DNA of 64,000 bases from Mytilus californianus (taxonomy: Eukaryota > Mollusca > Bivalvia > Mytilida > Mytilidae): assembly GCF_021869535.1 (NCBI RefSeq), contig NW_026262712.1, positions 49,830,884 through 49,894,883 of the forward strand. The letters run 5' to 3'. The notes under the pieces were generated by a model. The model made no database searches. It saw only the letters and a list, made by a program, of their open reading frames with translations, and was not told the origin of the DNA. Below are positions 11,814 through 22,266 of this stretch, piece by piece. A program made the position numbers and the translations under genes. How positions within the stretch are numbered: position 1 is the stretch's first letter; every line of letters begins with the position of its first letter.

Positions 11814-13701
11814 ATTCATAATTCATGTCATGTTAATAAACAACAGTCCACGAAACGTTCTTGCCATGCATTAATATGGACAGAGAGGATACATATGAAT
11901 GGTTTCATGTATACTATTTAATTTTATTCAAAATTTATTTCAGTTTTCTCTGTTTACAGGACAGTATATGATTACGTCAGCATATGCAATTGCTATAATA
12001 TGCGAGCACACCAAGTGCTTGTGTACAAGTACTTCAAGATTAGATTGGGTGGCACTTGGGTTTTTAATTAAAACTGTTCAACATGTATCAATAAATTTCA
12101 ATATTTTATTAGCTGTGGAAACTTACATCAGTAATAGCTGTGTAAAAGTATTAACATTATTACCATGTATTTCATCTGTTTTGTGGCATTATCATACACG
12201 TATATTATGAACATTCCAGAGAATCCTATTCGATCGGCTAACCTCTTCTACTTGTCTATTAAGTGGTCTTCCGGGGTGCTTGTTATCGATATTACGTTTC
12301 TTGGATGCCGATTAATTTTGAGAGCAAATAATTAAAAAAAGCAGCATTATAGAGCAGCAGTCCATTCCATTATTTAAAATCGGCTTTTTCAAAATTTTCA
12401 CGCCTATTTTGGCATTTAATTCCTCCGCAACCCCTCTAATCGGCATTGCAGCACATATTGACAAGTTATATCTGTAATCAGGGGATGAAGGGTCACAGAG
12501 GTCGATTTAAAAATCCAAATATATAACGTATAGTATTTTAATTTTCATATATGTTTTGGTATTCAGGTCCTCCATAACATTAAAACACGGAATTTCCGTT
12601 AAGAATAGTTTGGCAAACCGACTAAATAAATAAATAAAAGATAAAAAAAAATAAAGAGTGTATTGAAATTGTTTTCTTATATCAATTTGAAAATATGTAA
12701 ATTGACATAAAAAAATGGCAAATTCAGAAATACGGGATAGTGCCAGAGTCAATAATAAATGATCACTTTTCAACTTGAATACTGAAACATAAACTATTTC
12801 ATTATTCATTATTCATTACTAAACGTTGAATAATGAATAATGTACTAATTCATTATTCATTAGTGAATTTTGAATAAAGAAAAATGAATTATGGACGTTC
12901 TTCAGCGCGGTCATTATAGAGCAGTAATATCAATAGAAATTCTCAATTACAAATTCAACTTCCTTCCATGCACAGTACATTGCGCAGTCGCAGCGTCCTC
13001 ATAAATGATTTATGGACCAATCAGAGCGTCAAAACATTGCCAAAAAGCAACGCTATTTTTGATTTGTTCATTTGTCTCAAAGACAATCACACAATATACT
13101 TGTTGAATAATAAGAAGCGTGTGCCTAAAATCGTGTTACATTTTTCTGCTGAATTAATTGTAACAAAGTAACCATGGTCAATATTTAATAGATAAATGTA
13201 TAACGACAAAAATCAAATGACATACGGTTAGTTATATAGCATATGTCTTTAAAATGAGACGAATTGCTCATATTTCAGATTCACCTTTTTTCACTGTCAA
13301 AATTAAATGTTATAAGTTTCCTATTTCTTTAACAAAATGTAGTGCAAACTTACTTGAAAAACACTAACAACTTTCAACTTAAAAAACATTGGTCCAAATA
13401 GAAGTGCTCCAGTCACAGGAGCTAACATAGCTCCGAAGACAGAAATCCAGTATTGCGTACCATACTCGTAAATTTCAGCTGGTGTTCCGAGTAGAGTTGA
13501 TGCTGAAAAGAAACTTGCAAGCACAGACAGTGCAACAGGTAGTGATCTCATACTTTGATTGGCCATCAGAAATTCTTTTGTGCTTTTTTGTTTTCCTCCT
13601 GCACATGCATGATAAATCCCAATTCCCATTGAAATAAGTAACATGCCGCCAAAAACTGCATAATCAGCTGCATGGAAATTATGCAAGTTCGAAGTCGTCA
13701 T
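2088..13701 (-). CDS. SLC5-family sodium/solute cotransporter (SMCT/SMVT-like), 5' five exons, gene incomplete
   Basis: Five exons on the minus strand (13354-13701, 11628-11696, 10018-10069, 5015-5082, 2088-2168) join without a stop into 206 residues. All introns are GT-AG with gtaag, gtgag or gtaagt donors. The product is a plasma-membrane, multi-pass Na+-coupled transporter for monocarboxylates, vitamins or similar solutes. Evidence is the N-terminal helix, the FLMANQSM loop, the ASFFSASTLLGTPAEIYEYG TM1 segment, YLEERFQSKSVRLFG, MGIVLYGPSTAL, VCTFYTT and GGLKAVIWTDVFQ, in the order and spacing known for SLC5A8/A12/A6. Full proteins are about 600 residues, so roughly the last two thirds must lie left of position 1; I found no further exon in 1-2087. 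Introns 1-4 are 1657, 1558, 4935 and 2846 bp. Family assignment is firm; the exact paralog and substrate are not resolvable. Confidence 0.9.
2378..2432 (-). repeat. Dispersed hairpin motif (gatgagtctt...gacgaaacg type)
   Basis: A degenerate copy of a short repeat that recurs at 11285-11330, 14575-14650 and 63855-63930. The core pairs gatgagtct with agactcatc around a cgcgtttcgtct segment. It is common in mussel DNA, to my recollection. Here it sits in transporter intron 4. Confidence 0.6.
2655..3628 (+). repeat. Dispersed repeat E, uninterrupted copy
   Basis: Starts at cttaaagggaaaattcgcga and matches, in the same orientation and with few differences, the pieces at 23423-23960, 25599-25739 and 30351-30716. 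This copy runs straight through the three places where the other is interrupted (about 2929, 3148 and 3277), so it preserves the empty sites. It lies in transporter intron 4. It has no convincing ORF; the 64-codon frame at 3056 is not conserved (3-nt and single-base differences in the other copy). Confidence 0.85.
3629..5014. other. Transporter intron 4, remainder; nothing recognised
   Basis: No splice-flanked exon was identified. The 119-codon minus-strand frame at 3987-4346 is low-complexity in composition and does not resemble the transporter or any family I know. Confidence 0.5.
5015..5082 (-). CDS. Transporter exon 4 (VCTFYTT exon)
   Basis: 68 nt. It completes the split Val codon from exon 3 (G + TG) and encodes TSFPEWAVILVVGGVCTFYTTI, residues 158-179. 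VCTFYTT followed by GG at the next exon is strongly conserved in SLC5 proteins. The acceptor is catatttcag; the donor is ATT|gtaagt. Phase agrees with both neighbours. Confidence 0.92.
5083..5639. other. Intron 3 sequence left of the minisatellite; higher-order flank copy
   Basis: Bases 5311-5660 recur at 8210-8490 and partly at 6206-6380, so this flank is part of the duplicated framework of the 36-bp array. No coding sequence was recognised. Confidence 0.7.
6451..7720. repeat. Tandem duplication of a 623-bp block within the minisatellite
   Basis: The block near 6451-7073 is repeated at 7074-7696 with an offset of exactly 623 bp. Both copies include the same unusual ctatatatatatag interruption (6640-6656 and 7263-7279) and long stretches without a difference; for example the minus-strand frames 6722-6964 and 7345-7587 translate identically. 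623 is not a multiple of 36, because of the interruption. Confidence 0.9.
9655..9905. repeat. Homogenised 72-bp (dimeric) subarray at the minisatellite end
   Basis: About seven units close to gtggtagtctgagtatc, 36 bp each. Alternate units carry tttgggt and ttttggt, giving a 72-bp higher-order period. The units here are far more alike than in the rest of the array. Confidence 0.85.
10018..10069 (-). CDS. Transporter exon 3 (MGIVLYGPSTAL exon)
   Basis: 52 nt, residues 140-156 plus the first base of codon 157. It encodes IIGMGIVLYGPSTALSA, which matches the SLC5 segment following the exon 2 helix. The acceptor is ttactattgcag; the donor is GCC G|gtgag. The resulting phase 1 junction is completed by exon 4. 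Confidence 0.92.
10154..10249 (-). other. Candidate 96-nt cassette exon in transporter intron 2
   Basis: A pyrimidine-rich acceptor (gtttttgtttgtcgcag) is followed by a 32-codon open frame, hydrophilic (PQNLLPDSDL ... LKEVLSFV), and a gtacgt donor. It is phase 0 at both ends, so inclusion would keep the transporter frame. But it would insert 32 residues into the helix formed by exons 2 and 3, where SLC5 proteins are contiguous. It may be a rare alternative exon, a decoy or chance; without transcripts this cannot be settled. Confidence 0.3.
10250..11627. other. Transporter intron 2, remainder
   Basis: AT-rich intronic sequence. A short diverged copy of the cgtttcgtct...actcatcagtg motif lies at 11285-11330. 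No other exon or element was recognised. Confidence 0.6.
11628..11696 (-). CDS. Transporter exon 2 (YLEERF exon)
   Basis: 69 nt, phase 0 at both ends, residues 117-139: YLEERFQSKSVRLFG followed by AFIFLVRT. YLExRF and the following basic SVRLFG are diagnostic of SLC5 transporters, at the junction between TM2 and TM3 in the usual numbering. The acceptor is atctctttcag; the donor is ACT|gtaagt. The end of exon 1 (VSVFQ) joins directly to YLEERF. Confidence 0.93.
11741..11810. repeat. (GA)35 microsatellite in transporter intron 1
   Basis: 70 bp of perfect GA dinucleotide, about 45 bp upstream of exon 2 in gene orientation (the transcript strand carries CT). The open frames across it are artefacts of the repeat. 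Confidence 0.97.
12800..12842. repeat. Short hairpin, 16-bp arms
   Basis: cattattcattattca and tgaataatgaataatg are perfect reverse complements separated by an 11-nt loop. A further cattattcat lies just downstream at about 12850. It is in transporter intron 1. Confidence 0.8.
13354..13701 (-). CDS. Transporter exon 1 with start codon
   Basis: 348 nt, 116 codons from ATG at 13701, ending in phase 0 at CAA|gtaagt. After a short hydrophilic N-terminus the sequence gives a first membrane helix (AVFGGMLLISMGIGIYHA), the cytoplasmic/loop motif TKEFLMANQSMRSLPV, the conserved ASFFSASTLLGTPAEIYEYG region that forms the broken TM1 of the LeuT fold and contributes to Na+/substrate binding in the family, and a further helix (ISVFGAMLAPVTGALLFGP). 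This ATG is the only one that gives the usual SLC5 N-terminal length. A tatttag eight bases upstream could be an acceptor, so an upstream 5' UTR exon is possible. Confidence 0.93.
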
Positions 13702-14034
13702 TTTAAAACTAAATATATGTTACAAATCTTTTATATCAAGGAAAACATAATCAGAAGAAAATGTTCTAAAACTGTTTTGTCAATCTAGCAGTACAACAAT
13801 TTCAGATAACCTTATGTCTTAAGTATATAATGCGTACAGTAAATATACCTAGTGGTGTGATATTCGCTGCGATAAAGGTATGGTGTTTGTATATACCGAA
13901 AGTAAAATTAGTTAATCACTTTGGTATACAAATATATATAGATATATATATAAATCACTATGATCTTAACAGTATGTTAAATTGGTAAACAATATTTTTT
14001 TCTCGTGTGTAGAAAGGTGGATGTATAAAGTAAA
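13702..14034. other. Upstream of the transporter start; no promoter recognised
   Basis: AT-rich, with a short (TA) stretch near 13930-13955. No clear TATA/Inr arrangement could be supported. Confidence 0.4.
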
Positions 14035-14300
14035 ATAAGAAAAATACCGAACTCCAAGGAAAATCAAAAACGGAAAGTCCCTTATTAAACGGCAAAATCA
14101 AAAGCTCAAACACATCAAACGAATAGAAAACAACTGTTATTCCTGACTTGGCACAGGCATTTCCTTATGTAGAAACTGGTGGATTAAACCAGATTTTACA
14201 GCTAGCTAAACCTCTCACTTGTATGACAGTCGCATAAAATTCCATTATATTGACAACAATGTTGTTTAGTAATACATTTGAAGAGTTTGATGTCGAAGAC
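14035..14300 (-). repeat. Dispersed mussel repeat F fragment
   Basis: Contains ggaaagtcccttattaaacggcaaaatcaaaagctc and a following ttatagctagctaaacctctcac-type segment, a repeat I recognise from mussel DNA. The opposite orientation is at 40397-40770, where a 55-bp part of it is tandemly amplified. Confidence 0.75.
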
Positions 14301-14574
14301 GGATTAACAATGTACCATGTCGAACTTTTTGTTTGTTTTTTTTTGTGAGGATTAGGATGGGGTAGTAATTGGATAATATTTACTGCTAACTAGCATTCGA
14401 CCTGTTGTAAATCTGTATGAATTCAAACAGTTGTTTTATGAACCATACATGCTAAAGTTCAAAGGAATACATAATAATAAATCCGTTGTTTTATGTTAAA
14501 GCGTATTTTTGGCAACCAAAAGGTTTATACAATATGTAAATACACTCATCATAGATACCGGGATTGCAATTTTG

Positions 14575-14650
14575 TATTTGCGTCAGACGCGCATTTCGTC
14601 TACAAAAGACTCATCAGTGACGCTCGAATCAAAAAAAGTTAAAAAGGCCA
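14575..14650 (+). repeat. Dispersed hairpin motif, well-conserved copy
   Basis: gcgcatttcgtctacaaaa followed by gactcatcagtgacgctcga. This is the best copy in the window of the short repeat also seen at 2378, 11285 and 63855. Confidence 0.75.
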
Positions 14651-14892
14651 AATGAAGTACGAAGTTGAAGAGCACTGAGGACCAAAAATTCCTAAAAGTT
14701 TTGCCAAATACAGCTAAGGTAATCTATTCTGAGGTATAAGCCCGTTCATGATATCACGAAAATAAATTTCAACACAGACGAAATATTGCTGTAGGTGAGA
14801 TGACATTTCTCAGCGAGACATAATTTTCAGTAGATTTTACGCAAGTTATAAATACTTCAGTAAACAGATGTGGGAATTCGGCTTACAATTTT

Positions 14893-15770
14893 CACATAAA
14901 ATTGAGAATGGAAACGGGGAATGTGTCAGCTCCAGACCTCAATTAAACGGATTATAAGATTATGTCTTCATCATATGAAAATCAAGCACAATCCATCCCA
15001 TTAGGGGTTTAGTATCATACCATCATAAAATATACGAGAAGAACATAACCCGTATCATGCCAACAACTGGTTTTAGAATAAATGTGTGTTCTTCCGATGC
15101 AAAGACCCTATGAGTGAATCAATATTAATTCCCAAAAATGCCATCTTTAATGTCCTGACAACAGTATCGTAACAATATCCCTTCTGAATAAGTCTGTTTA
15201 AAGGTTTGCTTAGCTTTTGGGGTGAATAACGACATTTTTGTGATTTGTATAGAATATTACCATGTAAGATTGCGTGTGAAATACCGGAACGTATAAGATG
15301 TCTGCACGTTGATTTATATTTGCGAAATGATGTCCTTGTACCGATGATAAAATTTAGGGTATATGTTTTGACAAGTTTGTGATATCGAAAACCTTAGTGT
15401 AATAATTTTCCAATAATACAGAGATTTCTTTCGTTAAAATCAAATGTTGTTAGATACACGAGCGAATCGAATAAGTTGTGATATATAGACACAATAAGAT
15501 GGTAACAAGGGAACATCACCATCTAAAAATGGATAACTATAAAAGGAAATGAAAAATCATCTCTTTTATCGTAAATTTTTGTATTAAGCTTCCAGTTAAA
15601 GATATAGATATCAAGATCCAGGAAAGGACAGTGTTCATTGTTAGTATTAGCTTTAATTAAAATCAGATCAGCAAGATAAATCTCTTTAGTGTTCATACTG
15701 AAGTCGTCATTATTGAGAGGCAATATATCATCCAAATATCTAGAGCATTTATTAAGTTAATAAGTGAGTC
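14893..15770 (-). pseudogene. Decayed reverse-transcriptase retroelement, 5'-truncated
   Basis: On the minus strand a frame reads RYLDDILPLNN (RT catalytic YxDD box), then a PFLDLDIYIFN strand and TKIYDKRDDFSFPF. After a frameshift come VYISQLIRFARVSN and later RYHKLVKTYT and fragments of the C-terminal tail. The order matches a non-LTR (Penelope-like or related) RT family known from molluscs and cnidarians. Several frameshifts and stops make it dead. The 3' end (plus-strand aaaattgagaatgg at 14895) is the shared terminus also seen at 18504, 27612 and 58445. About 460 bp of the 3' untranslated region present at 58.5 kb is missing here. Confidence 0.8.
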
Positions 15771-16740
15771 GACCGATTTCACACGTTGAATCCTTCAAAT
15801 TAACCTTGATAACAATAAAAAAAAATCGGTTTATCACATATGAAACGGATTAAAGGATTATCGTGTACAGCTGCATATTACATAACATAGATCTTGTAAA
15901 GTAGGTAACAATTCCTAGTAGAACACTTGCACCATAGCTTGTCAGGAGAATAACTGTTTGTTTGAAAATGTTACCTCCAAAATACACATTAAATTGACAT
16001 TTGGTGATTTAAAAGTTACTTATAATTAAAAAAAAGTTATTTTAAAAATGAATGTTTTAAATTTAATTACACAACTGAACAACCAAAATACACGATGTAG
16101 TCTGGAGTATAGAAAGAGTTTTAGACGAACTTTTCCCAGCACATCATGACCAATACTTCGCACCCGTATAAAAGAGTAAGCGTATTTATTTGATCAAACA
16201 CCTCTAGCCGACAAAAATGAAAATAAATTAATTATATATATTAGAAATAAAAGAAACAGAATTTACTCTACCAAAAAAAAAAAAGAAAAAAAAAAGAATA
16301 AAATAGAATAAAATAAAAAAGAATATATATCTGATTTTTTTCATTTATTTTCAAATTCATTAGAAAATAAAATAAAACCTTAATACGGGACAAACACATC
16401 TTACTTTTTCATTCATTTTAATGCAATGGTGTTATAATGGCTTGGTATAAGGTCTAAACTCTTCCTTTTTGGTAGCAGGCGACAAGTGAACGTTTAACAT
16501 ATGCAACAACAATTCATTGGGATAATACCACCATTGCTTCCCCCCTATTAGTTATTGTTATATTGGCATTTTAAAAGGAATTAGGCAGAATTTATCTTAG
16601 TTTCAAATAAAGAAATACTTGTCATGATAAAGTTTTATCCTTTCCAGTGTTATAGTGAATATTTCATAAGAAAATAGCCATCACCGAAAATAAACCACTC
16701 AAAGTTTCAAAACCTTTTCTTTCTGTTTACAATCATTAAA
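15771..16740. other. No gene seen
   Basis: AT-rich, with an A-rich tract (16275-16320). No exon, ORF or repeat was recognised. Confidence 0.5.
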
Positions 16741-16940
16741 GAACAGACCTTTTAAAATTCAAACTAACCACACGCACTATACACGCACGGACGATACATG
16801 CACGGTGAATGAACGGTGAATGCACGGTGTTACACGGAGAATAAATGAAAAATGAATAGTGAATGATGAACCCACGATACGTGTGCACGGTGGATGATTC
16901 ATTGACGAATGAACGATGAGCGCTTAACACGCGTTTCGAC
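16741..16940 (+). repeat. ACG/GAATG-rich degenerate minisatellite element
   Basis: The flank cagaccttttaaaattcaaac is followed by imperfect short repeats of cacggtgaatgaacgg type. An inverted relative lies at 39690-39920 with the same flank (revcomp cagaccttctaaaattcaaac), so the minisatellite belongs to a dispersed element rather than being a local expansion. Confidence 0.65.
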
Positions 16941-17632
16941 AAGCCATCAAAGTTTATTTAGAATGGCATTTAAACTTGACATGTGACAATTAAAATGTAT
17001 TAGGGTATACAAATTTTAAATATCGTGCTTTCAGTGTTGATTGGTCGGCAATTTTACTAAACATTCAATGTTGTAAATAGATTAATTGTCGTATATTTTT
17101 TTAGTGTATTTCCAATATCAATGAGTGTGGTCAAATTATACAACTCATCTATTTTCATAATTTAACTTGATATTAAATATGATAAATTATTTATAAATTG
17201 TAACATTTTAATAGTCGCGATCGTCGTCAGAGATTAAGCAGTGTTTAGGTTACGACGAGTAGGGAAAATGTAGCAAGTTGCGTTGTTTTAACAGTGATGT
17301 GACTTTATACTAGTGAACTGCTTTCTGAAAATCAAACTGCTGCTCGGAATACATAAAATATGAGCATCATTTTGATATGTTAGGAGCTGATTCACGAAAC
17401 TGAGACTTCAAGTCAAGCAAAATTGAGGGTAAAGGGACGACAATATGATAATTTCGGTGTAGGGGCAGATTGATTTTTTATTTATTTTCATTTATATACA
17501 CAACTGTTTGTTTGTGTTGCATAATATCAATTTTTATCCTTTTCATCCTTTCTTATTGAATTTTATTTAATTTCAGCCCTCACCACCCTGCTCTTTCCGT
17601 GCCAGTTCATGTTCATCGATCATGTTCAATTA

Positions 17633-17649
17633 CCCCCCCCCCCCCCCCC
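17633..17649. repeat. Poly(C) tract
   Basis: Seventeen consecutive C residues. Confidence 0.95.
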
Positions 17650-17821
17650 TTTCCGAAAATTAAATGGTTGTCCTCTACACTTGGTTTGCACCTGCACAAG
17701 CCCTGCCCTTTTTTTAGAAAAGATTACAGATTAATGAGTAAATAATATCTACATCACACAGGAAATGACTCATATTAACAAATAAGTATGTAACACGAGT
17801 TGATATTTTTGTTGAGATATA

Positions 17822-17985
17822 AAAAGAAGATGTGGCATGATTGCCAATGAGACAACTCTCCACAAATAGACCAAATGACACAGAAATTAACAACTATAGG
17901 TCACCGTACGGCCTTCAACAATGAACAAAGCCCATACCGCATAGTCAGCTATAAAAGGCCCCGAAATGACAAAAATGAAATGAGA
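17822..17985 (-). repeat. Retroelement-derived repeat A, 3' fragment
   Basis: Starts agaagatgtggcatgattgc and runs to ggccccgaaatgacaaaa. It is one of several copies that share exactly this end (the retroelement 3' end on the minus strand) but differ in length. Confidence 0.85.
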
Positions 17986-18503
17986 AACTATTTCGTTTTT
18001 CTGATGATATAAGCACAAGCATTTTTTTTGGATGCGCGAAAATTTGCTAAATATTTAATTGAACCAAATACAATTGTTTAGAATTATTACACGTGTTCAC
18101 ATCACGATAAATCAAGAACTACTGAATATGCTGATGACAAATATTATGACCAAATAAACAAAAATCTTTAAACATTTCTCCTTCTTTTAATGCATAGTTT
18201 GTTAAAATCCTACCAGAAATGACTTCAATCTATTTTTATAGCAAAAATAGTACGTGATGAATGCGTATGGCCATTCACTGTATAATTTGATAGCTTGGCA
18301 TCTACATATAATCAGTATACTATATTTATTATTCTCTTATTCTCTTATGGTGATAAAAAAAGTGATACGAAAACTGCGTAAATTTGATTGGCTTTAACAG
18401 CACCATGAGACAATATCACGCAATTTCCATTGGTTATTCGTTAGGTCATTGATAACTTTCAAAGGTTAAGACGATGTACATTCCGCTTTGTTATCATAGA
18501 ATT

Positions 18504-18815
18504 GAAAATGGAAATGGGGAATGTGTCAAAGAGACAACAACCCGACCAAAGATCAGAAAACAGCCCAAGGCAACCAATGGGTCTTCAACACATCGAAAAT
18601 CCCGCACCCGGAGGCGGGCTTCAGCTGGCCCCTAAACACAAATCTGTTCCAGTTCAGTGAAAATGGACGTCACACTAAACTTCGAAACATAAAAAATGAA
18701 CTAAAATTAAAAAAACATACGAGACTAACAAAGGACAGAGGCTCCTGACTTGGGACAGGCGCAAAAACGTGGCGGGGTTAAACATGTTTAGTGAGATCTC
18801 AACCCTCCCCCTATA
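18504..18815 (-). repeat. 3' fragment of the RT retroelement (repeat B)
   Basis: Begins attgaaaatggaaatgggga and extends about 310 bp to the ccctccccctatacctct segment. It is colinear with 58445-58765, where the same sequence continues into recognisable RT code. The frame at 18521-18748 on the plus strand is therefore antisense untranslated retroelement, not a gene. Confidence 0.85.
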
Positions 18816-20049
18816 CCTCTATTATTATTTATCATATTCATTATGCTTATTATCTATCAAAATACTTTATTATCACCTTCTGACATATTATTTCCCTTTA
18901 ATTTTTTTGTAAATCTAAAAAATCATATTATGGCAGATGTTGATATTTAATGCATAAATTCCAACTTTCATAGAAAAAGAATTGATCACAAATAAATGAG
19001 TAATTGAACAATGTTTAGGCACGTGTCGGTTTTTCTTTGATATTGCTAAAAATCAGTGAACCGTAAGAGACGTGTCACATTACATAACTTACTACAACAT
19101 TATTTTTGGAATAAGTAATTTAAAGTTGTATCAACAAGATTGGTAAAAGTTAGATACTAATAAATGAATCGTTTTTGAGTTTCAGATTATTTCAATGATC
19201 AATTTTGATTTGACTTCGCATCGAATAAGTTGTTGAAATTTTTTTCATGTTTTCTAAATTGTCAGACATTAAACTCTCTCTTATAAAACTTTTAGCATTA
19301 AAATTTAATTGCATGAAATTTAATTAGTATGTTATTATTCTCATGACTTTAATAATATTAACCTGTAAAATGATTATCTTAAAATTCCACTTCATTGCTA
19401 ACGTAACATGTTATTTTTCGCGACCTGAAACTGCGAAATATCGGAAAGATGCATTTTTCGAGTGATTTTTATCATTAGCTTGAAAACGAGCACATGGACC
19501 CCTCTTTTTTAAAATGACATTTGGCTTGATACTGTATGAAGATTATTTGTTCCAATTTTTATGAAGAAATCACCGACGATTTTTTTTTTAAATCAGATAA
19601 ATATACAGCAGCAAATGCCGTTTTTTTTTTTCTAAAATCAATTTCTTTTAATAAAAATGAATTATATTAACAAAGAATTGTTACACAAATTAAGAGCCTA
19701 ATTTGAAACGAAAATATTCCAAATCTCTTTACCAAAATCCGCATAGGTTTATCTTTTGAAACAAAAATGTTAAGGATGTCTGTCCAATGTACAGAAATGT
19801 CCAAGAAACCGAAATTTTAAGTAAATGTCGAGAATTTCGATCCCATTTATCTCTAAATTTAGCACATGAAGATACATTTTTTTTACATATTTAAATTGAT
19901 AAGGTAAAAAAAATAGCTTGTATGTAAATTTTCGTAAAGAAATCACCGTGGGATCAAAACTGTATCGTATGTCCTAAATTGCCGTAAAGCAGATGTACAT
20001 GTATGAGGGTCTGGATGGGGGTTCTTTACTTGTGTATACTTTAATTTTT
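18816..20049. other. No gene seen
   Basis: AT-rich, with homopolymer T/A runs; no recognised exon or element. Confidence 0.5.
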
Positions 20050-20195
20050 AGAGGCCATTTTCTCTATTCTTTATACTTTTTGCCCATTATTCTCTATTCT
20101 TTATATTTTAGTACCTCATTATCTCTATTCTTTTTTTTGTTTGGTCATATTCTTTTTTCTTTATATTTTTTACCCATTATTCTCTATCATCTTTA
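20050..20195 (+). repeat. Degenerate 32-bp tandem repeat (ttctctattctttat...)
   Basis: About four imperfect units of ttctctattctttatattt followed by a ccatta/cctca spacer. The open frame across it is repeat-driven. Confidence 0.75.
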
Positions 20196-21593
20196 AACCC
20201 CATCCACACCCTCAGGTATAATGGAAGACGATAAACACTTTGTATACATACCGCCCGCTGTTACTCCTTACCTGGACACATGACTTGTAAATATTACGTA
20301 ATAATAACGAATGTGTAAATTATCGATATGGTAAATTCAGTAGAATATATTATCTATATCAATGCACTGGTATGTTAAAGGTATTTTGATCTGACAACAA
20401 GAATACATTTGTTTATCTTATATTTAGTTTTTTCAGTTATATTTAGTCATATTTTGGGTATGAACAATGCACAAAACCATCGTATTTTCAAAAAATCTCT
20501 TAAACGTGCTGACTTTGGAGCCTATTATCAAGAGATTGGTTTTACCTAGCATTTAGGGTTTTGAAAAATATTCATTTAGGAATTATATTTATCTTAAAAT
20601 TGAAATTCAAGGCCACATTTTGCCAAAGAGAACAAGGTTAACAATTACCCAAAGTGCAACCTGCAAGAAGAGGTTTCGTTTTCCCTAAAAAGAAAATAAT
20701 TTATTGAAGTAACGAATCTTTTAAGGTCATGACGTCACGTTAATATATTTTTAATGAAAAGGTGCAATTGTATGCACCCCTACTTGAACAATCTAGAATT
20801 AAGAGGTATAAGCATAACCCGCGCGTGTATGAACTTTATGAGTTTTGAGTAAAATTCTATTTTTATATGTAGGACTCTAACACGCGAAATATACGAAAGT
20901 TTTTTTACGTACGATGGAGCGTGGCATTCTCTAAATACATACGGGTCCACAGACTCTCTTTCTTATAATACAATAGTAAACGAGGATCTCATGAGAGGAA
21001 CAAAGTAAAGGTAAATGTTAACGCAGAATTATTTCCACTTGCAGAAAATCAAAGAGGACTATCTCTCACTTACAGTAGTATGAAACTGTAACTAATGAAT
21101 ACATAGACAATGATACTAGTTAATGCAAATTTGTATACTAACTTTGAAACAAATATACTGTTCATAATACCTGCACATCTGTAAATTTTAAACTAGGTAT
21201 CACGCGTCATATAGACCATCGCACATCATCGAACGGACCACCGTACTTCGGCGCAGACCATCGCACTTCAGCTTCCCCATTGCACCTCCGAGTCATACAC
21301 ATGATACATATACATATACACTTCTTTTTACTTGATTTCAATAATTGAAAAACTCTTTAAAACGGATTTTCTTATAATGGTTTATATTGTAGTATAGTAA
21401 TAATTGCATTTCCCGCGGGTATTGCCCGAAAGAAATATGATTTATTTTCGGGTTTACATATCTTCATAGCTGAAATATTTTTTATGCTTATGTCACGAAC
21501 AGATATCTCTTCTTTATTAAATTAAAATGGAAATTAAACAGTATTGTGTTTTAATTAAAGAAAGTATGAAATTTATTTAAAAATTACCGTTAT
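20196..21593. other. No gene seen
   Basis: A degenerate triplet of gacca(t/c)cg(c/t)ac blocks lies at 21217-21290; nothing else was recognised. Confidence 0.45.
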
Positions 21594-22266
21594 AAGGTGT
21601 TGTTTTCATTTGTTACAGTACTGGGTCGATACCGCTGCTGGTGGACTATCAGTCCCCGAGGGTATCATCAGCTCAGTAGTCAGTACTTCTGTACTAACAT
21701 GATTTATAACAAACATTTCTTAAATTATCAGTTTACAAATTTAGAAAAAAATATTAAGAAACGAACGTTTCAGCTCCCTAAGGCCTTAGATGGATTTAGC
21801 TTTTATGTAAAAATAAAGAGATGTGGTATGATTGCCAATGAGACAACTATTCGCGAAAGTTCAAATGAAGAGGATGTAAGCAATTATATATAGGCAATCG
21901 TACGACCTTCAATGATGAAAAAAATACGCATACCGTAAAGTCGGCTATAAAAAGCCCCGACATGAAAAATATGAAACAATTTATTTGAGAAAACTAACGG
22001 CCTAATTTATAACAAAGCAATTTACAAAAAAAAAAATATAACAGACTTGAAGTAACGACAACCACTGAACTACATGCTCCTGACTTTGGACATGAACATA
22101 AAGAATGTAGCGAATGTGTAGGTCCTTTATTGGTCATATAGCTCTACACTCCTTTCTTTTTTATACATTCTTGGCTTTCAAATAGTCAGCTTTGAGCGTT
22201 CCTGGTGAATAGTAAATCCAGAAAAGCGTTACGGATGCATGAAATTTATAAAGTGTTGTTTTGCTA
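21594..22266. repeat. Composite of two dispersed repeats (353-bp family pieces flanking repeat A)
   Basis: 21594-21790 is the actgggtcgataccgctgct part and 22165-22266 the gagcgttcctgg...aaagtgttgtttt part of the repeat that forms the tandem array at 59.9 kb. Between them, 21816-22150 is a diverged copy of repeat A (agagatgtggtatgattgcc to about ggacatgaacataaag). It may be an old repeat interrupted by a retroelement. Confidence 0.7.

Noticed and set aside
11610-11921. RERERE / SLSLSL frames at 11.7 and 41.1 kb
   Set aside because: Translation of (GA)n microsatellites.
18521-18748. 75-codon plus-strand ORF
   Set aside because: Antisense of the 3' untranslated part of the RT retroelement.
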